Positions 31,950 to 40,368 of a stretch of 45,790 bases of DNA are shown piece by piece. The notes beneath the pieces are model-generated. The model had not been told where the DNA came from. It saw only the letters and a program-made list of their open reading frames with translations, and searched no databases. Both the position numbers and the translations under genes were made by a program. The stretch is from positions 1 through 45,790 of the forward strand of contig NZ_JBLBVK010000029.1 in the NCBI RefSeq assembly GCF_047314965.1, in the 5' to 3' direction. This DNA is from JAVJUV01 sp047314965 (GTDB lineage Bacteria; Pseudomonadota; Alphaproteobacteria; Rhodobacterales; Rhodobacteraceae). Every line of letters starts with the position of its first letter. Position 1 is the first letter of the stretch.

Positions 31950-32950
31950 CGTACGATACTCTTGCGAACCCGCGGATCCAGTGCCGCGAGCAGGACATCG
32001 GTGAAGAAGTTCAGCGCCACGATCGACGCAGTCAGCAGAAAGATGATCGCGCCAGCAAGCTGCTGGTCATTCGACCGCGCCAGCGCCTCGATCAAAAGCG
32101 CGCCGGCATCCGTCAGCGTCAGGATCAGCGCCACGATCGGCAACTCGTTGAAGATCCGGTTCAGGTCGAAGCCAAGCGAGTTGACGATGGGTCCCAACGC
32201 GTGGCGCGCGGGATAGTTCCAGAGAAGCTTGCGCCCATGCACACCCCGCGCGGCCGCGGCGGTGACATAAAGCTTGCCGATCTCATCCGACATCAGTGCG
32301 CGGACGGTCTGAAGCGCAAAAGCTGTCGCCGACCAGCCAAGGATGAAGATCGGCAACCACGCGTGCTTCAGCAGGTCCAGAACCTTCCCCCACGTCCACG
32401 GAGCATCCCGGTACTCGGCCGAAAACAGCCCCGTCAGAGTCTCTCCGAACCAAACGGTTGAAAAGAGCATGATCATCAACGCGAGAAGGAAGTTGGGCAT
32501 TGCCAGGCCAAGGTAGCTTACAATGCGCAACGAGTTGTTCAGAAGCGCGTTGTTCGAAGCGGCGGCGATGATGCCGACCGGGACCGCAATGGCATAGGCC
32601 AGCGCCAGCGACGCCAGGCAAACCGCAAGCGAAAGCCAGAATTTGTCACCCAGAAGCTGGGCGATATTGACGCGAAGGATGCAGCTGTCGCCGAATTCAC
32701 CCTGAAACGCGCCCACGATCCACTTCGCCCAACGCTCCATGAACGGGCGATCCAGCCCAAGGCGAATGCGCTCGTTCTCGATGTCGGCCAGCGAAATCGT
32801 CGAGCCCTGCGTATTCTTGAAAGCCAGGTAGCGTTCGGCGCAATCGCCGGGCACCAGTTCCATGAGCGAGAAAACGACAAGTGACACGATGATAAGCGTG
32901 ATCATCGCCATGACCGCCCGCGTGGCCACGAATCTCGCGAAGTTCAGCAT
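31946..32950 (-). CDS. Oligopeptide-type ABC transporter permease (DppB/OppB-like)
   Basis: A 334-residue permease with about six membrane segments, starting with the typical MLNFARFVATRAVMA helix. The periplasmic segment after helix 1 contains the family-like RLGLDRPFMERWAKW. The cytoplasmic EAA-type loop is around AAAARGVHGRKLLWNYPARHAL. It overlaps the second permease by four bases. A 119-base gap containing a GC hairpin separates it from the binding-protein gene. Confidence 0.93.
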   Translation of the reverse strand: MLNFARFVATRAVMAMITLIIVSLVVFSLMELVPGDCAERYLAFKNTQGSTISLADIENERIRLGLDRPFMERWAKWIVGAFQGEFGDSCILRVNIAQLLGDKFWLSLAVCLASLALAYAIAVPVGIIAAASNNALLNNSLRIVSYLGLAMPNFLLALMIMLFSTVWFGETLTGLFSAEYRDAPWTWGKVLDLLKHAWLPIFILGWSATAFALQTVRALMSDEIGKLYVTAAAARGVHGRKLLWNYPARHALGPIVNSLGFDLNRIFNELPIVALILTLTDAGALLIEALARSNDQQLAGAIIFLLTASIVALNFFTDVLLAALDPRVRKSIVR

Positions 32951-33021
32951 TCAGGCGTCCCCATCGCACCCTTGCCTTGCCCGGTTCGGTCCGGGTCGTC
33001 GGCACCATCCTTTGCAGGTGT

Positions 33022-33046
33022 CCGCGGGCGAGTGACCCGCCCGCGG
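33022..33046 (-). other. GC-rich stem-loop after the ABC binding-protein gene
   Basis: A perfect 9-bp stem (CCGCGGGCG and CGCCCGCGG) with a 7-base loop, 24 bases past the binding-protein stop and before the permease genes, with no T-run. It is placed like the hairpin after dctP, so it probably stabilises the binding-protein mRNA or lowers read-through. Confidence 0.65.
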
Positions 33047-33069
33047 CATTCGTCAGACCGTTCTGGCCC

Positions 33070-35115
33070 TTATTCGTCCAGCCACCACTGGGCGGGAAGA
33101 TACGGGAACGTCCTGTAGTATTCGTAGGACGTTGTCTTGAACTGGGTGAAGTTCTTCAGGTCGTTGTTGTGGATCAACGGAGCCGGCGCAAGCACCGTAC
33201 CGATGAACAACATCTCGTCCACCATCTTCTGGGCAAGCTTCGTCGCCAGCGCCTTCTGTTCGTCAGAACCGATCGGAGCGGACTGGAACGCGTTCACGTC
33301 GGCGATCATCTCGTTCACCCATGCCGGCGGCTCCACGCCACTCGCTCCGCCAGACTCCAGGTATTCGGCCCAGAGCATGCCGGTGCGGATGTCGAAGTAA
33401 CCGTCGAACGGTGGAACCCAGTAGGTGTTGTCGCCAAGGTGCAGGGCAAGCGGCTGACCCTTGCGCCAGATCATGACGTCAAGCTGGTTAGCGGACTGTG
33501 CCGACCGGTACTCGTCCGGCGTCACTTCCTTCACAGTGGTCTCGACGCCCACATCGGTCCAGTTCTGAGCCACCAGCTGTGCAAGCTCGCCGGGTGCGCC
33601 CTGCGTCGCGAACTGCAGGTTCAGCACGAACTTGTCGCCATTCGGCAGTTCGCGCATTCCGTCACCGTCGGTATCGACCATGCCCACCTCGTCCAGCATG
33701 GCATTGGCCATGGCCGGGTCGTACTGGGCATATGCCGTCTCAAGCTCGGCCGGCATGAAGTCCGGCAAAGGCGAGAAACCGTTATATTGCAGCGGCCTGC
33801 CCTGACCGAAATAGGCGACCTCGTTGATCTGGTCGCGGTCGATGGCCACCGACATGGCACGGCGGAACTCGACGTTTCCGAACAACTCGCGCTTGGCCAT
33901 GTCTTCCGACGTGACGTTGAACGAAAGTGTCGGGAAGGCGATGTCGGGGTTCAGCTGAACCGTGTAATTCCCCTTTTCCTGGTTCTCCAGAAGAAGCGGT
34001 GCCGAAGCAAGCTGCAGCGACTGGGCCTTGTAGTCCACTTCGCCGTTGATCACCGACAGGATGCGAACCTCGTTGTCGTTCTTGTACAGCTCATCCTGCT
34101 CCGAGATGTAGGGCAGCTGCTGTCCCGTCGTGTCCACCATGAAGAAATAAGGGTTCGCCACATAGTGGCGGCCTTCGGTGGTATCGGAAACGGTGAGGAA
34201 GCTTTCCAGCGTCGGCACCACGGCTTTCGGCAGACCGTCCACGATGGCCGGCCGCGACAGAAGCGGCGACGGCGTGTCGGTCCAGTCCGAGTTTCCGTAA
34301 TAGGCCAGGATCGCGTCATAGCCGTTTTCGAATCCAAGCGATTGCGCATAGGAATCCGCGTCAGGGTTCACGCCCGGATGGAACTGTCCCAGGAAGTGCT
34401 TCGGCTGGAAGCCCTGGGCATAGGACGTCGCGAAGTGGGCAAGCAGACCCGGCTTCGGTGCAGGCAGGTTGAACACCACCGTCACGTCGTCCGGCGTATC
34501 AACCGTCATCTGCTCGCCACCGACCAGCACATAGTCCTTCGGGGTCTCGTTGATGTTCGAATCCAGCATGATGTTGTCATGCCAGAACTTCACGTCAGCC
34601 GAAGTGAACGGAGCGCCGTCCGACCATTTGTGACCTGCGCGAAGCGTGAAGGTCAGCTGGGTGAAGTCGTCATTCCATGACCACGACTTCGCGACGTTCG
34701 GCACGATGGTCTGCAGGTCGTCCGCATAGCGCACAAGGTTCACGTGACGCGTGGACAGGAAGTCAGACGTGCCGGCCTCGGTGGCGTTGGACAGCGCATC
34801 GAGAGTGCCGCCGTACTTGCCAACCGACTCGTAGGGCACCACGACCAGGGGCTCGGCAGGAAGGCGATCAGCCAACGCAGGGAGGTCGCCGTTGCCCTTT
34901 ATCCGGCCATTCAGCGCACCCGCATCAGGGTTGCCCGAGAATTCCATCGTGCAACCCGCGGCTGACTGGAATTCGGCAAGTTCATATTGCTGAGGGAATG
35001 CGCCCGCAGCGACCCCCCCCATGTCGGCGACCGTGATTCCCGGGCAGTTGGCCAAGGCCATGCCAGGCAGAACGACCATGGCCGCGCCTGAAAGAAGTAT
35101 CCGTTTCATCTTCAC
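33070..35115 (-). CDS. Family 5 ABC transporter substrate-binding protein, large form
   Basis: A 681-residue secreted binding protein (signal cleavage near ALA, residue 22) of the oligopeptide/nickel (family 5) type, with the usual SWSWNDDFTQLTFTLR region about residues 143-158. It is about 130-150 residues longer than DppA; much of the excess is an N-terminal segment (23-110) with two cysteines (Cys24 and Cys55) that may form a disulfide. A GGAG ribosome site precedes it. It is the first gene of the operon. Its position beside a phosphonate ester hydrolase suggests a phosphonate ester or phosphono-oligopeptide ligand, which is inference. Confidence 0.9.
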   Translation of the reverse strand: MKMKRILLSGAAMVVLPGMALANCPGITVADMGGVAAGAFPQQYELAEFQSAAGCTMEFSGNPDAGALNGRIKGNGDLPALADRLPAEPLVVVPYESVGKYGGTLDALSNATEAGTSDFLSTRHVNLVRYADDLQTIVPNVAKSWSWNDDFTQLTFTLRAGHKWSDGAPFTSADVKFWHDNIMLDSNINETPKDYVLVGGEQMTVDTPDDVTVVFNLPAPKPGLLAHFATSYAQGFQPKHFLGQFHPGVNPDADSYAQSLGFENGYDAILAYYGNSDWTDTPSPLLSRPAIVDGLPKAVVPTLESFLTVSDTTEGRHYVANPYFFMVDTTGQQLPYISEQDELYKNDNEVRILSVINGEVDYKAQSLQLASAPLLLENQEKGNYTVQLNPDIAFPTLSFNVTSEDMAKRELFGNVEFRRAMSVAIDRDQINEVAYFGQGRPLQYNGFSPLPDFMPAELETAYAQYDPAMANAMLDEVGMVDTDGDGMRELPNGDKFVLNLQFATQGAPGELAQLVAQNWTDVGVETTVKEVTPDEYRSAQSANQLDVMIWRKGQPLALHLGDNTYWVPPFDGYFDIRTGMLWAEYLESGGASGVEPPAWVNEMIADVNAFQSAPIGSDEQKALATKLAQKMVDEMLFIGTVLAPAPLIHNNDLKNFTQFKTTSYEYYRTFPYLPAQWWLDE

Positions 35116-35370
35116 TCCTGTTGCATCGTTTTTTTGTCCGGTCGGTCATGAGCCGGCCGAGTTGGCGTCCTTGCGGCGCAATTGAAGGTTAAGGTCACGG
35201 CAGAATTCACATAGCGCCAGACGCGATGCGAATTTAACGCCAGTGGCCATACCGGATAACCTGTCCCCTTCATTCCCCATTTGCAGCGGCATCTTCACGT
35301 CCGGGCAAGCGTTGACTGACGCCTTTCCGTAACAGCAGCATGACGCCCCCCAAAATCCAGACCCGCCCCT

Positions 35371-36858
35371 TCAAGCGGATCCCGTCTTAACGCCTCCGTC
35401 AACCACCATTGTTCGAGAGAAGGTGTTCTCCGGATGGACCATGCGATGGCAAAGCATTTGGCGCGACAAATCAAGACAAATTGCCTGAGACTCGGGCGAT
35501 TCTGAAATATCGCGCAATTCCCCGGCAGCGGTCATGTCATGCAGCACCTGTGGCAAGGAGCCCGCGAAATGCACCAGTTTGTGGGTTTCGGTGCGCAGGA
35601 TCGCAAGGTTGGCTTCGCGCGCGGACAAACCCAATTCCCTTTGCAATGCTGTTCCGGAAACCGGATCTCCAAAGTCGATCTCCGAAAAGCTGACAGCCCT
35701 GCCGCCACTGCCGGATTTGATCGCCGGAAGAAGACTTGTACCGTTCATTGAATCCGGCACCCGTGCGCCGACCAGCTCGAGGATCGTGGGCGACACGTCG
35801 ATGGATTCGGTCATGCCCGTGATTCTACCCGGCACTTCGCCCGGAACGCGAATCATCAGTGGCACGTGGAAGGCCGCGTCGTGGTAGGTGTCCTTGCCCC
35901 AGATGCCATGATCGCCCAGCATCTCACCGTGATCGGACGTGACCACAAGGATCGTGTCGTCCCAACGCCCCGACGCTTTCAGCCACGAAATCACGCGCCC
36001 GATATGGTGATCAACTTCTGCGGCAAGGCCAAGGTAAAGCGCCCGCAACTGCTGAATCGTCTCTTCGCTTTCATCAAGGTTCGGAAAACCCTCGACAGTC
36101 GAAGACGCCCGCTTCGTTCGCTGCAACGCTTCGACGAAAGGATGCGGTGCGTTGTCCTGCGACTGGACCGGCTGCGGAACCTTCAGGGGATCGAACATCG
36201 TGTTGTACGGGGCCGGCGCCACGAACGGCGGGTGCGGGCGGATATAGGTCAGCGCTGCAAACCAGCCCGCAGGCTCGCGCTCCATCCGAACGAGGAAGCG
36301 GTCAGTCAGAAAAGCCGTGTCGCTGTCCTCTGCCTTGTACAGGGCCGGCGCGGCGACGGTTTCGCCATCGGGAACATATAGCGCCATACCATCCGGCACC
36401 TTGTATCCCCTGCCCGTCAAGTGCTCGCGCCACGCGGTATCGTCCGTTTCCTGGCGCATCCGGACAACCTCGGTAAACCCGGGCAAAAGCTCCTCATAGC
36501 TCAAGAGCCTCGGGTCATCCGGCTCCAGAACACGCGGATCCTGCGTCACGTCCGTATAGCCGAACAACAGCGGATCATATCCCGCGGCCCGCATTTCCCT
36601 GGCAAGGTTGGGCGTGTCATGACGCAATGGCGTGCCGTTCCGGACTGCGCGGTGGTTCATCGCGTACTGCCCGGTGAACAGAGAAACCCGCGACGGGCCA
36701 CACGGCGCGGCAACGGTATAGTGGCGCGCGAAGGTACAGGATTCCTCGGCAAGCGCAGACATGTTCCTCAGCCCCGCGATCCCCGCCAGTCTTCCATCCA
36801 GAAGGTCGGCACGAAGCTGGTCGACGATGATCAGAAGAACGTTCGGTTTGTCGGGCAT
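35371..36858 (-). CDS. Phosphonate monoester hydrolase (sulfatase/alkaline phosphatase superfamily)
   Basis: A 495-residue hydrolase. The N-terminal part closely follows the phosphonate monoester hydrolases of Rhizobium and Burkholderia: NVLLIIVDQLRADL (6-19), the nucleophile motif Cys53-Gly-Pro-Ser-Arg57 (C-x-P-x-R, matured to formylglycine), FTGQYAMNHRAVRN, and YDPLLFGYT. Metal-site elements TSDHGEMLGDH and GKDTYHD follow. These enzymes cleave phosphonate monoesters, releasing a free phosphonate. The ATG at 36858 has GGAG seven bases ahead; the upstream ATG has none. It lies downstream of the LysR gene on the same strand and needs a formylglycine-generating enzyme encoded elsewhere. A plain sulfatase is the alternative. 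Confidence 0.8.
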   Translation of the reverse strand: MPDKPNVLLIIVDQLRADLLDGRLAGIAGLRNMSALAEESCTFARHYTVAAPCGPSRVSLFTGQYAMNHRAVRNGTPLRHDTPNLAREMRAAGYDPLLFGYTDVTQDPRVLEPDDPRLLSYEELLPGFTEVVRMRQETDDTAWREHLTGRGYKVPDGMALYVPDGETVAAPALYKAEDSDTAFLTDRFLVRMEREPAGWFAALTYIRPHPPFVAPAPYNTMFDPLKVPQPVQSQDNAPHPFVEALQRTKRASSTVEGFPNLDESEETIQQLRALYLGLAAEVDHHIGRVISWLKASGRWDDTILVVTSDHGEMLGDHGIWGKDTYHDAAFHVPLMIRVPGEVPGRITGMTESIDVSPTILELVGARVPDSMNGTSLLPAIKSGSGGRAVSFSEIDFGDPVSGTALQRELGLSAREANLAILRTETHKLVHFAGSLPQVLHDMTAAGELRDISESPESQAICLDLSRQMLCHRMVHPENTFSRTMVVDGGVKTGSA

Positions 36859-36904
36859 GGTGTCTCCAAGGGCGCGCACACTGTTTTCGACGAAACTTGG
36901 CGGC

Positions 36905-37759
36905 TCAAGTCAACACGTTCATGAAGGCCCGGATCGCCGGCACGTCGCGGCGGGCCGTCAGGGTGATCAGTGTCTCGGTCATCCCGACATCGACACCGCC
37001 AAGGGCAACCTTCCGAAGGCGCGTGTCATGACCGAATTCGGCATCGGACAGAAATCCGATGCCGGCGCCCGAAGCCACGACTTCCCGCATCGCTTCTCTC
37101 CCCTCGACCTCGATGACCGGCCGCAGGCTCACGCCTGCTTCCGCCGCGACTGCCTCCAACCGCGCACGGGTTCGAGATCCCGGCTCGCGAAACACAAGGG
37201 GCCAGCGGGGCAAATCGGCGAAAGGGATCTCGGCAGGTTCGCCCGGCAACAACCCGTGCGCCGCGATCGCCACGATCGGCGTGCGCCCAAGTTCGACACG
37301 GTCGACATCCTGCGCCGGCCCCAGGTTGCCCACAACGCCGACCTCGGCATCATAATTCCGCAGGCGGGCCAACACATCCTCCGTATTCCCCGTCCAGAGA
37401 GACAGCGAAACAGCCGGATGCGCCACCCGGAACCGTCCGATGGCCGGCGTGATGTGAACCGCCGAGTCCGCCACGATCCGCAACCGGCCGGTTACGGCCG
37501 CACGGCTCTGATCCAGGTAGGCGGCAATTTCGTCCTCTGTCTCGAAGAAACGGTTGGTCAGGCGGAACAACCCCTCGCCCGCCTCGGTCAGACGCACCTG
37601 CCGGTGCTCGCGATGGAACAGAAGCACGTCATGCGCCTCTTCCAGACGCCTGACCTGGTCGGAGATTGCCGGTTGGGTCTGACCCAGAAGATCGGCGGCC
37701 CGCGAGAAGCCGCCGGCGCGGGCAACCTGATGAAACGCGCGAAGTTGAGTGTACCGCAA
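36905..37759 (-). CDS. LysR-family regulator of AEP catabolism
   Basis: A 284-residue LysR regulator. The winged helix-turn-helix is at about 1-60 (QLRAFHQVARAGGFSRAAD, then QPAISDQVRRLE) and the co-inducer-binding domain at about 88-284. It uses a TTG start (37757-37759); the protein begins exactly where LysR proteins of the phosphonate group begin and no ATG fits. It is divergent from phnW and directly upstream of the phosphonate monoester hydrolase on its own strand, so it probably activates both sides. A LysR subgroup associated with aminoethylphosphonate catabolism is known. Confidence 0.88.
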   Translation of the reverse strand: MRYTQLRAFHQVARAGGFSRAADLLGQTQPAISDQVRRLEEAHDVLLFHREHRQVRLTEAGEGLFRLTNRFFETEDEIAAYLDQSRAAVTGRLRIVADSAVHITPAIGRFRVAHPAVSLSLWTGNTEDVLARLRNYDAEVGVVGNLGPAQDVDRVELGRTPIVAIAAHGLLPGEPAEIPFADLPRWPLVFREPGSRTRARLEAVAAEAGVSLRPVIEVEGREAMREVVASGAGIGFLSDAEFGHDTRLRKVALGGVDVGMTETLITLTARRDVPAIRAFMNVLT

Positions 37760-37787
37760 TGTCCGCCCCGGTTTCCCTTGTTGTCAG

Positions 37788-37814
37788 TTGATATCAGAAA
37801 AATCTATGGATCAA
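37788..37814. promoter_or_regulatory. Candidate LysR-type operator between the regulator and phnW
   Basis: TTGAT and ATCAA half-sites separated by 17 bases, with GATATC at the left half, in the AT-rich 124-base gap between divergent LysR and phnW. This is the expected place for a LysR recognition site; the exact bases are uncertain. Confidence 0.4.
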
Positions 37815-37883
37815 TAGAAAAGTAAGATTTTACATATGCCACTCAAAAGGCAATGGTCCCGCCAAGTTCAACGGAGTGGCCCA

Positions 37884-39062
37884 ATGACCGATGCCTTTCC
37901 CAATCCCGCCCTTGGCGAACCTTTTCTCCTGACCCCCGGCCCCCTGACCACGGCACTTTCGGTCAAGGAAGCCATGCTCAAGGATTGGGGCAGCTGGGAC
38001 GACGACTTCCGCGCGATGACTCGCGCGCTGCGCGACCGTCTGCTGGCGCTCTGCGGCCCGGGTGCGAACCACTATGACTGCGTGCCGATACAGGGCTCGG
38101 GATCCTATTGCGTCGAAGCGATGCTTGGCTCATTCGTGCCGAGAAACGGCAAGGTGCTGGTGCTGGCCAACGGCGCCTATGGCCTCCGCGCCGCCAAGAC
38201 CCTCGAATACCTCGGCCGCGCGTGCCACCTTCTGGACAAGGGCGACTACCTCCCGCCGCGCGGCGCCGAGGTGGCGGACATCCTGGCGGCCGATCCCGCC
38301 ATCACCCATGTCCTGGCCATCCATTGCGAAACCTCGTCCGGCATCCTGAACCCGATCGAGGAAATCGCCGAGGTCACACATGCCGCCGGCCGCAAGTTCC
38401 TGATCGACAGCATGTCCGCCTTCGGTGCCCTGCCGCTCGATCCCATCGCGCTGAACTGCACCGCTTTCGTCTCGTCCGCCAATAAATGCATCGAGGGCGT
38501 GCCGGGCTTCGGCTTCGTGATCGCCCGAAAAGACGAGATCGCCTCCGCCAAGGGGAACAGCCACTCGCTCGCCCTCGACGTGCACGCACAATGGGACACG
38601 ATGGAGAAGACCGGCCAGTGGCGATTCACGCCACCGACACACACCGTCGCAGCTTTCATGAAAGCGCTCGACCTGCACGAAGCCGAAGGTGGCGCACCCG
38701 GACGGCTGGCCCGCTATACCCGGAACCGCGACGTCATGGTCGAGGGCATGCGCGCCCTCGGGTTCGAGACGCTCCTTGCCGATCGCTGGCTCTCGCCGAT
38801 CATCGTCACCTTCTTCTGCCCCGCTGATCCGGCCTTCCGGTTCCAGGCATTCTACGACGCCATGAAGGCGCGCGGGTTCATCATCTACCCTGGGAAGCTG
38901 ACGGTCGTGGACTCGTTCCGCGTTGGCTGCATCGGCCGGATGGATGACGACATCATGCGCCGCGTTGTTGCCGCCGCCGGCGAGGCTCTGACCGAAATGG
39001 GAGTCGCCTCCGCGGCTCCGCCCGCCTCCGCATTGGAAGAACGGCGAAAGCTTGCCGCCTGA
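37884..39062 (+). CDS. phnW: 2-aminoethylphosphonate-pyruvate transaminase
   Basis: A 392-residue fold-type I PLP transaminase that converts AEP and pyruvate to phosphonoacetaldehyde and alanine. The start FLLTPGPLTT (15-24) and the PLP lysine Lys201 in SSANKCIEGVPGFGF are characteristic. The ATG at 37884 has GGAG seven bases ahead; an earlier in-frame ATG at 37836 lacks a ribosome site. It is first in the plus-strand phosphonate operon, and no phosphonatase gene (phnX) is present. The C-terminal tail is slightly longer than usual. Confidence 0.95.
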   Translation: MTDAFPNPALGEPFLLTPGPLTTALSVKEAMLKDWGSWDDDFRAMTRALRDRLLALCGPGANHYDCVPIQGSGSYCVEAMLGSFVPRNGKVLVLANGAYGLRAAKTLEYLGRACHLLDKGDYLPPRGAEVADILAADPAITHVLAIHCETSSGILNPIEEIAEVTHAAGRKFLIDSMSAFGALPLDPIALNCTAFVSSANKCIEGVPGFGFVIARKDEIASAKGNSHSLALDVHAQWDTMEKTGQWRFTPPTHTVAAFMKALDLHEAEGGAPGRLARYTRNRDVMVEGMRALGFETLLADRWLSPIIVTFFCPADPAFRFQAFYDAMKARGFIIYPGKLTVVDSFRVGCIGRMDDDIMRRVVAAAGEALTEMGVASAAPPASALEERRKLAA

Positions 39063-39072
39063 CTGCCACACA

Positions 39073-39094
39073 CCTTGCCATACACTTTGCCGAC
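39073..39094. repeat. 22-bp intergenic repeat, copy 2
   Basis: The same element as 7232-7253 (20 of 22 bases identical, with the two central bases different), here in the 46-base gap between phnW and phnA and ending 14 bases before the phnA ATG. Confidence 0.6.
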
Positions 39095-39108
39095 AGAAAG
39101 CCGACTGA

Positions 39109-40368
39109 ATGCCGATCACTGAAAACGTCTCCGCCAACGACCGCACCTATCCCGCGCCGAGCACCTGCGCGATCGCAATCTGCCTTGACGGCTGCGAACC
39201 GGAATATCTGGATGTCGCCATCGCCGAAGGCCTGATGCCGACGCTGAAACGCATCCGCGCAACGGGAACGGACCGCCTGGCGCACTCGGTGATTCCGTCC
39301 TTCACCAACCCGAATAACCTCTCCATCGCCACAGGCCGCCCGCCCAGTGTACATGGTATCTGCGGCAACTTCCTCTACGACCCGGACACCGGCGAAGAAG
39401 TGATGATGAACGACGTTCGCTTCCTGCGCGCGCCGACGATCTTCTCGAAATTCTACGAAGCTGGCGCCCGCGTCGCCATGGTCACCGCCAAGGACAAGCT
39501 GCGCGCCCTGCTCGGGTCGGGGCTCAAGTTCGACGAGGATCGCGCCATCGCCTTCTCGTCCGAGCGTTCGGGCGAAACGACGAAAGCCGAGCATGGCATC
39601 GACAACGCCAGCGAATGGCTCGGCATGCCCGTCCCCGAAGTCTATTCAGCCGACCTGTCCGAATTCGTCTTCGCCGCTGGCGTCAAACTGCTGCGCGAAT
39701 GGAAGCCCGACATCATGTACCTGTCCACGACCGACTACATCCAGCACAAGTTCGCCCCTGACGAGCATGGCGCAAAGGACTTCTACGCCATGTTCGACCG
39801 GTACCTTGCCGAACTCGACGCGATGGGCGCAGCCATCGTCGTCACCGCTGATCATGGCATGAAGCCGAAGCACAAGGCCGATGGCAGCCCCGCCGTAATC
39901 TACGTGCAGGACCTCATGGATGACTGGCTGGGCAAAGCCGCTGCCCGCGTGATCCTGCCCATCACCGACCCCTACGTTGTCCATCACGGCGCGCTCGGCT
40001 CCTTCGCCACCGCCTACCTGCCCGAGGGCGCAGACCGCGCCGACATCGTCGCACGTCTCAAAGCCCTGCCCGAAATGATGGAGGTCACTACGAAAGAGGA
40101 AGCCGTCAAGAAATACGAGCTCCCTGCCGACCGGATCGGCGACGTGGTGATGATTTCGACCGAGAACATGACGATTGGGACCTCGGCCCATCGCCATGAC
40201 CTTGCGGCGCTGAAAGAGCCTCTCCGCAGCCACGGCGGCCTGACCGAACAGGAGGTTCCCTTCATCGTGAACCGCGTCCTCGACATGCCCGGCGCCCCTG
40301 CCCTCCGCAATTTCGACGCGTTCTTCTACGCCTGCACCGCCGCCGCGCTCGAGGAGGTCTCCGCATGA
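39109..40368 (+). CDS. phnA: Phosphonoacetate hydrolase
   Basis: A 419-residue two-zinc enzyme of the alkaline phosphatase superfamily that splits phosphonoacetate into acetate and phosphate. All metal and nucleophile residues known in Sinorhizobium PhnA appear with a constant offset of two: Asp27, Thr66 (nucleophile, in PSFTNPNN), Asp209, His213, Asp248, His249 and His375. There is no strong ribosome site before the ATG. It overlaps phnY by four bases. It completes the carbon-phosphorus bond cleavage route PhnW, PhnY, PhnA. Confidence 0.96.
   Translation: MPITENVSANDRTYPAPSTCAIAICLDGCEPEYLDVAIAEGLMPTLKRIRATGTDRLAHSVIPSFTNPNNLSIATGRPPSVHGICGNFLYDPDTGEEVMMNDVRFLRAPTIFSKFYEAGARVAMVTAKDKLRALLGSGLKFDEDRAIAFSSERSGETTKAEHGIDNASEWLGMPVPEVYSADLSEFVFAAGVKLLREWKPDIMYLSTTDYIQHKFAPDEHGAKDFYAMFDRYLAELDAMGAAIVVTADHGMKPKHKADGSPAVIYVQDLMDDWLGKAAARVILPITDPYVVHHGALGSFATAYLPEGADRADIVARLKALPEMMEVTTKEEAVKKYELPADRIGDVVMISTENMTIGTSAHRHDLAALKEPLRSHGGLTEQEVPFIVNRVLDMPGAPALRNFDAFFYACTAAALEEVSA

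Noticed and set aside
32977..34680. A 567-codon plus-strand frame opposite the ABC binding-protein gene
   Set aside because: It lies wholly antisense to a well-supported gene, is rich in Arg, His and Val, and has no ribosome site.
35116..35370. A small gene in the 255-base gap between the ABC operon and the ester hydrolase
   Set aside because: I see no frame with a ribosome site or recognisable protein; the gap probably holds only the ABC operon promoter.
35371..36858. Arylsulfatase or choline-sulfatase linked to the sox genes
   Set aside because: The conserved segments follow phosphonate monoester hydrolases more closely and the neighbours are phosphonate genes; plain sulfatase activity is kept as a lesser alternative.
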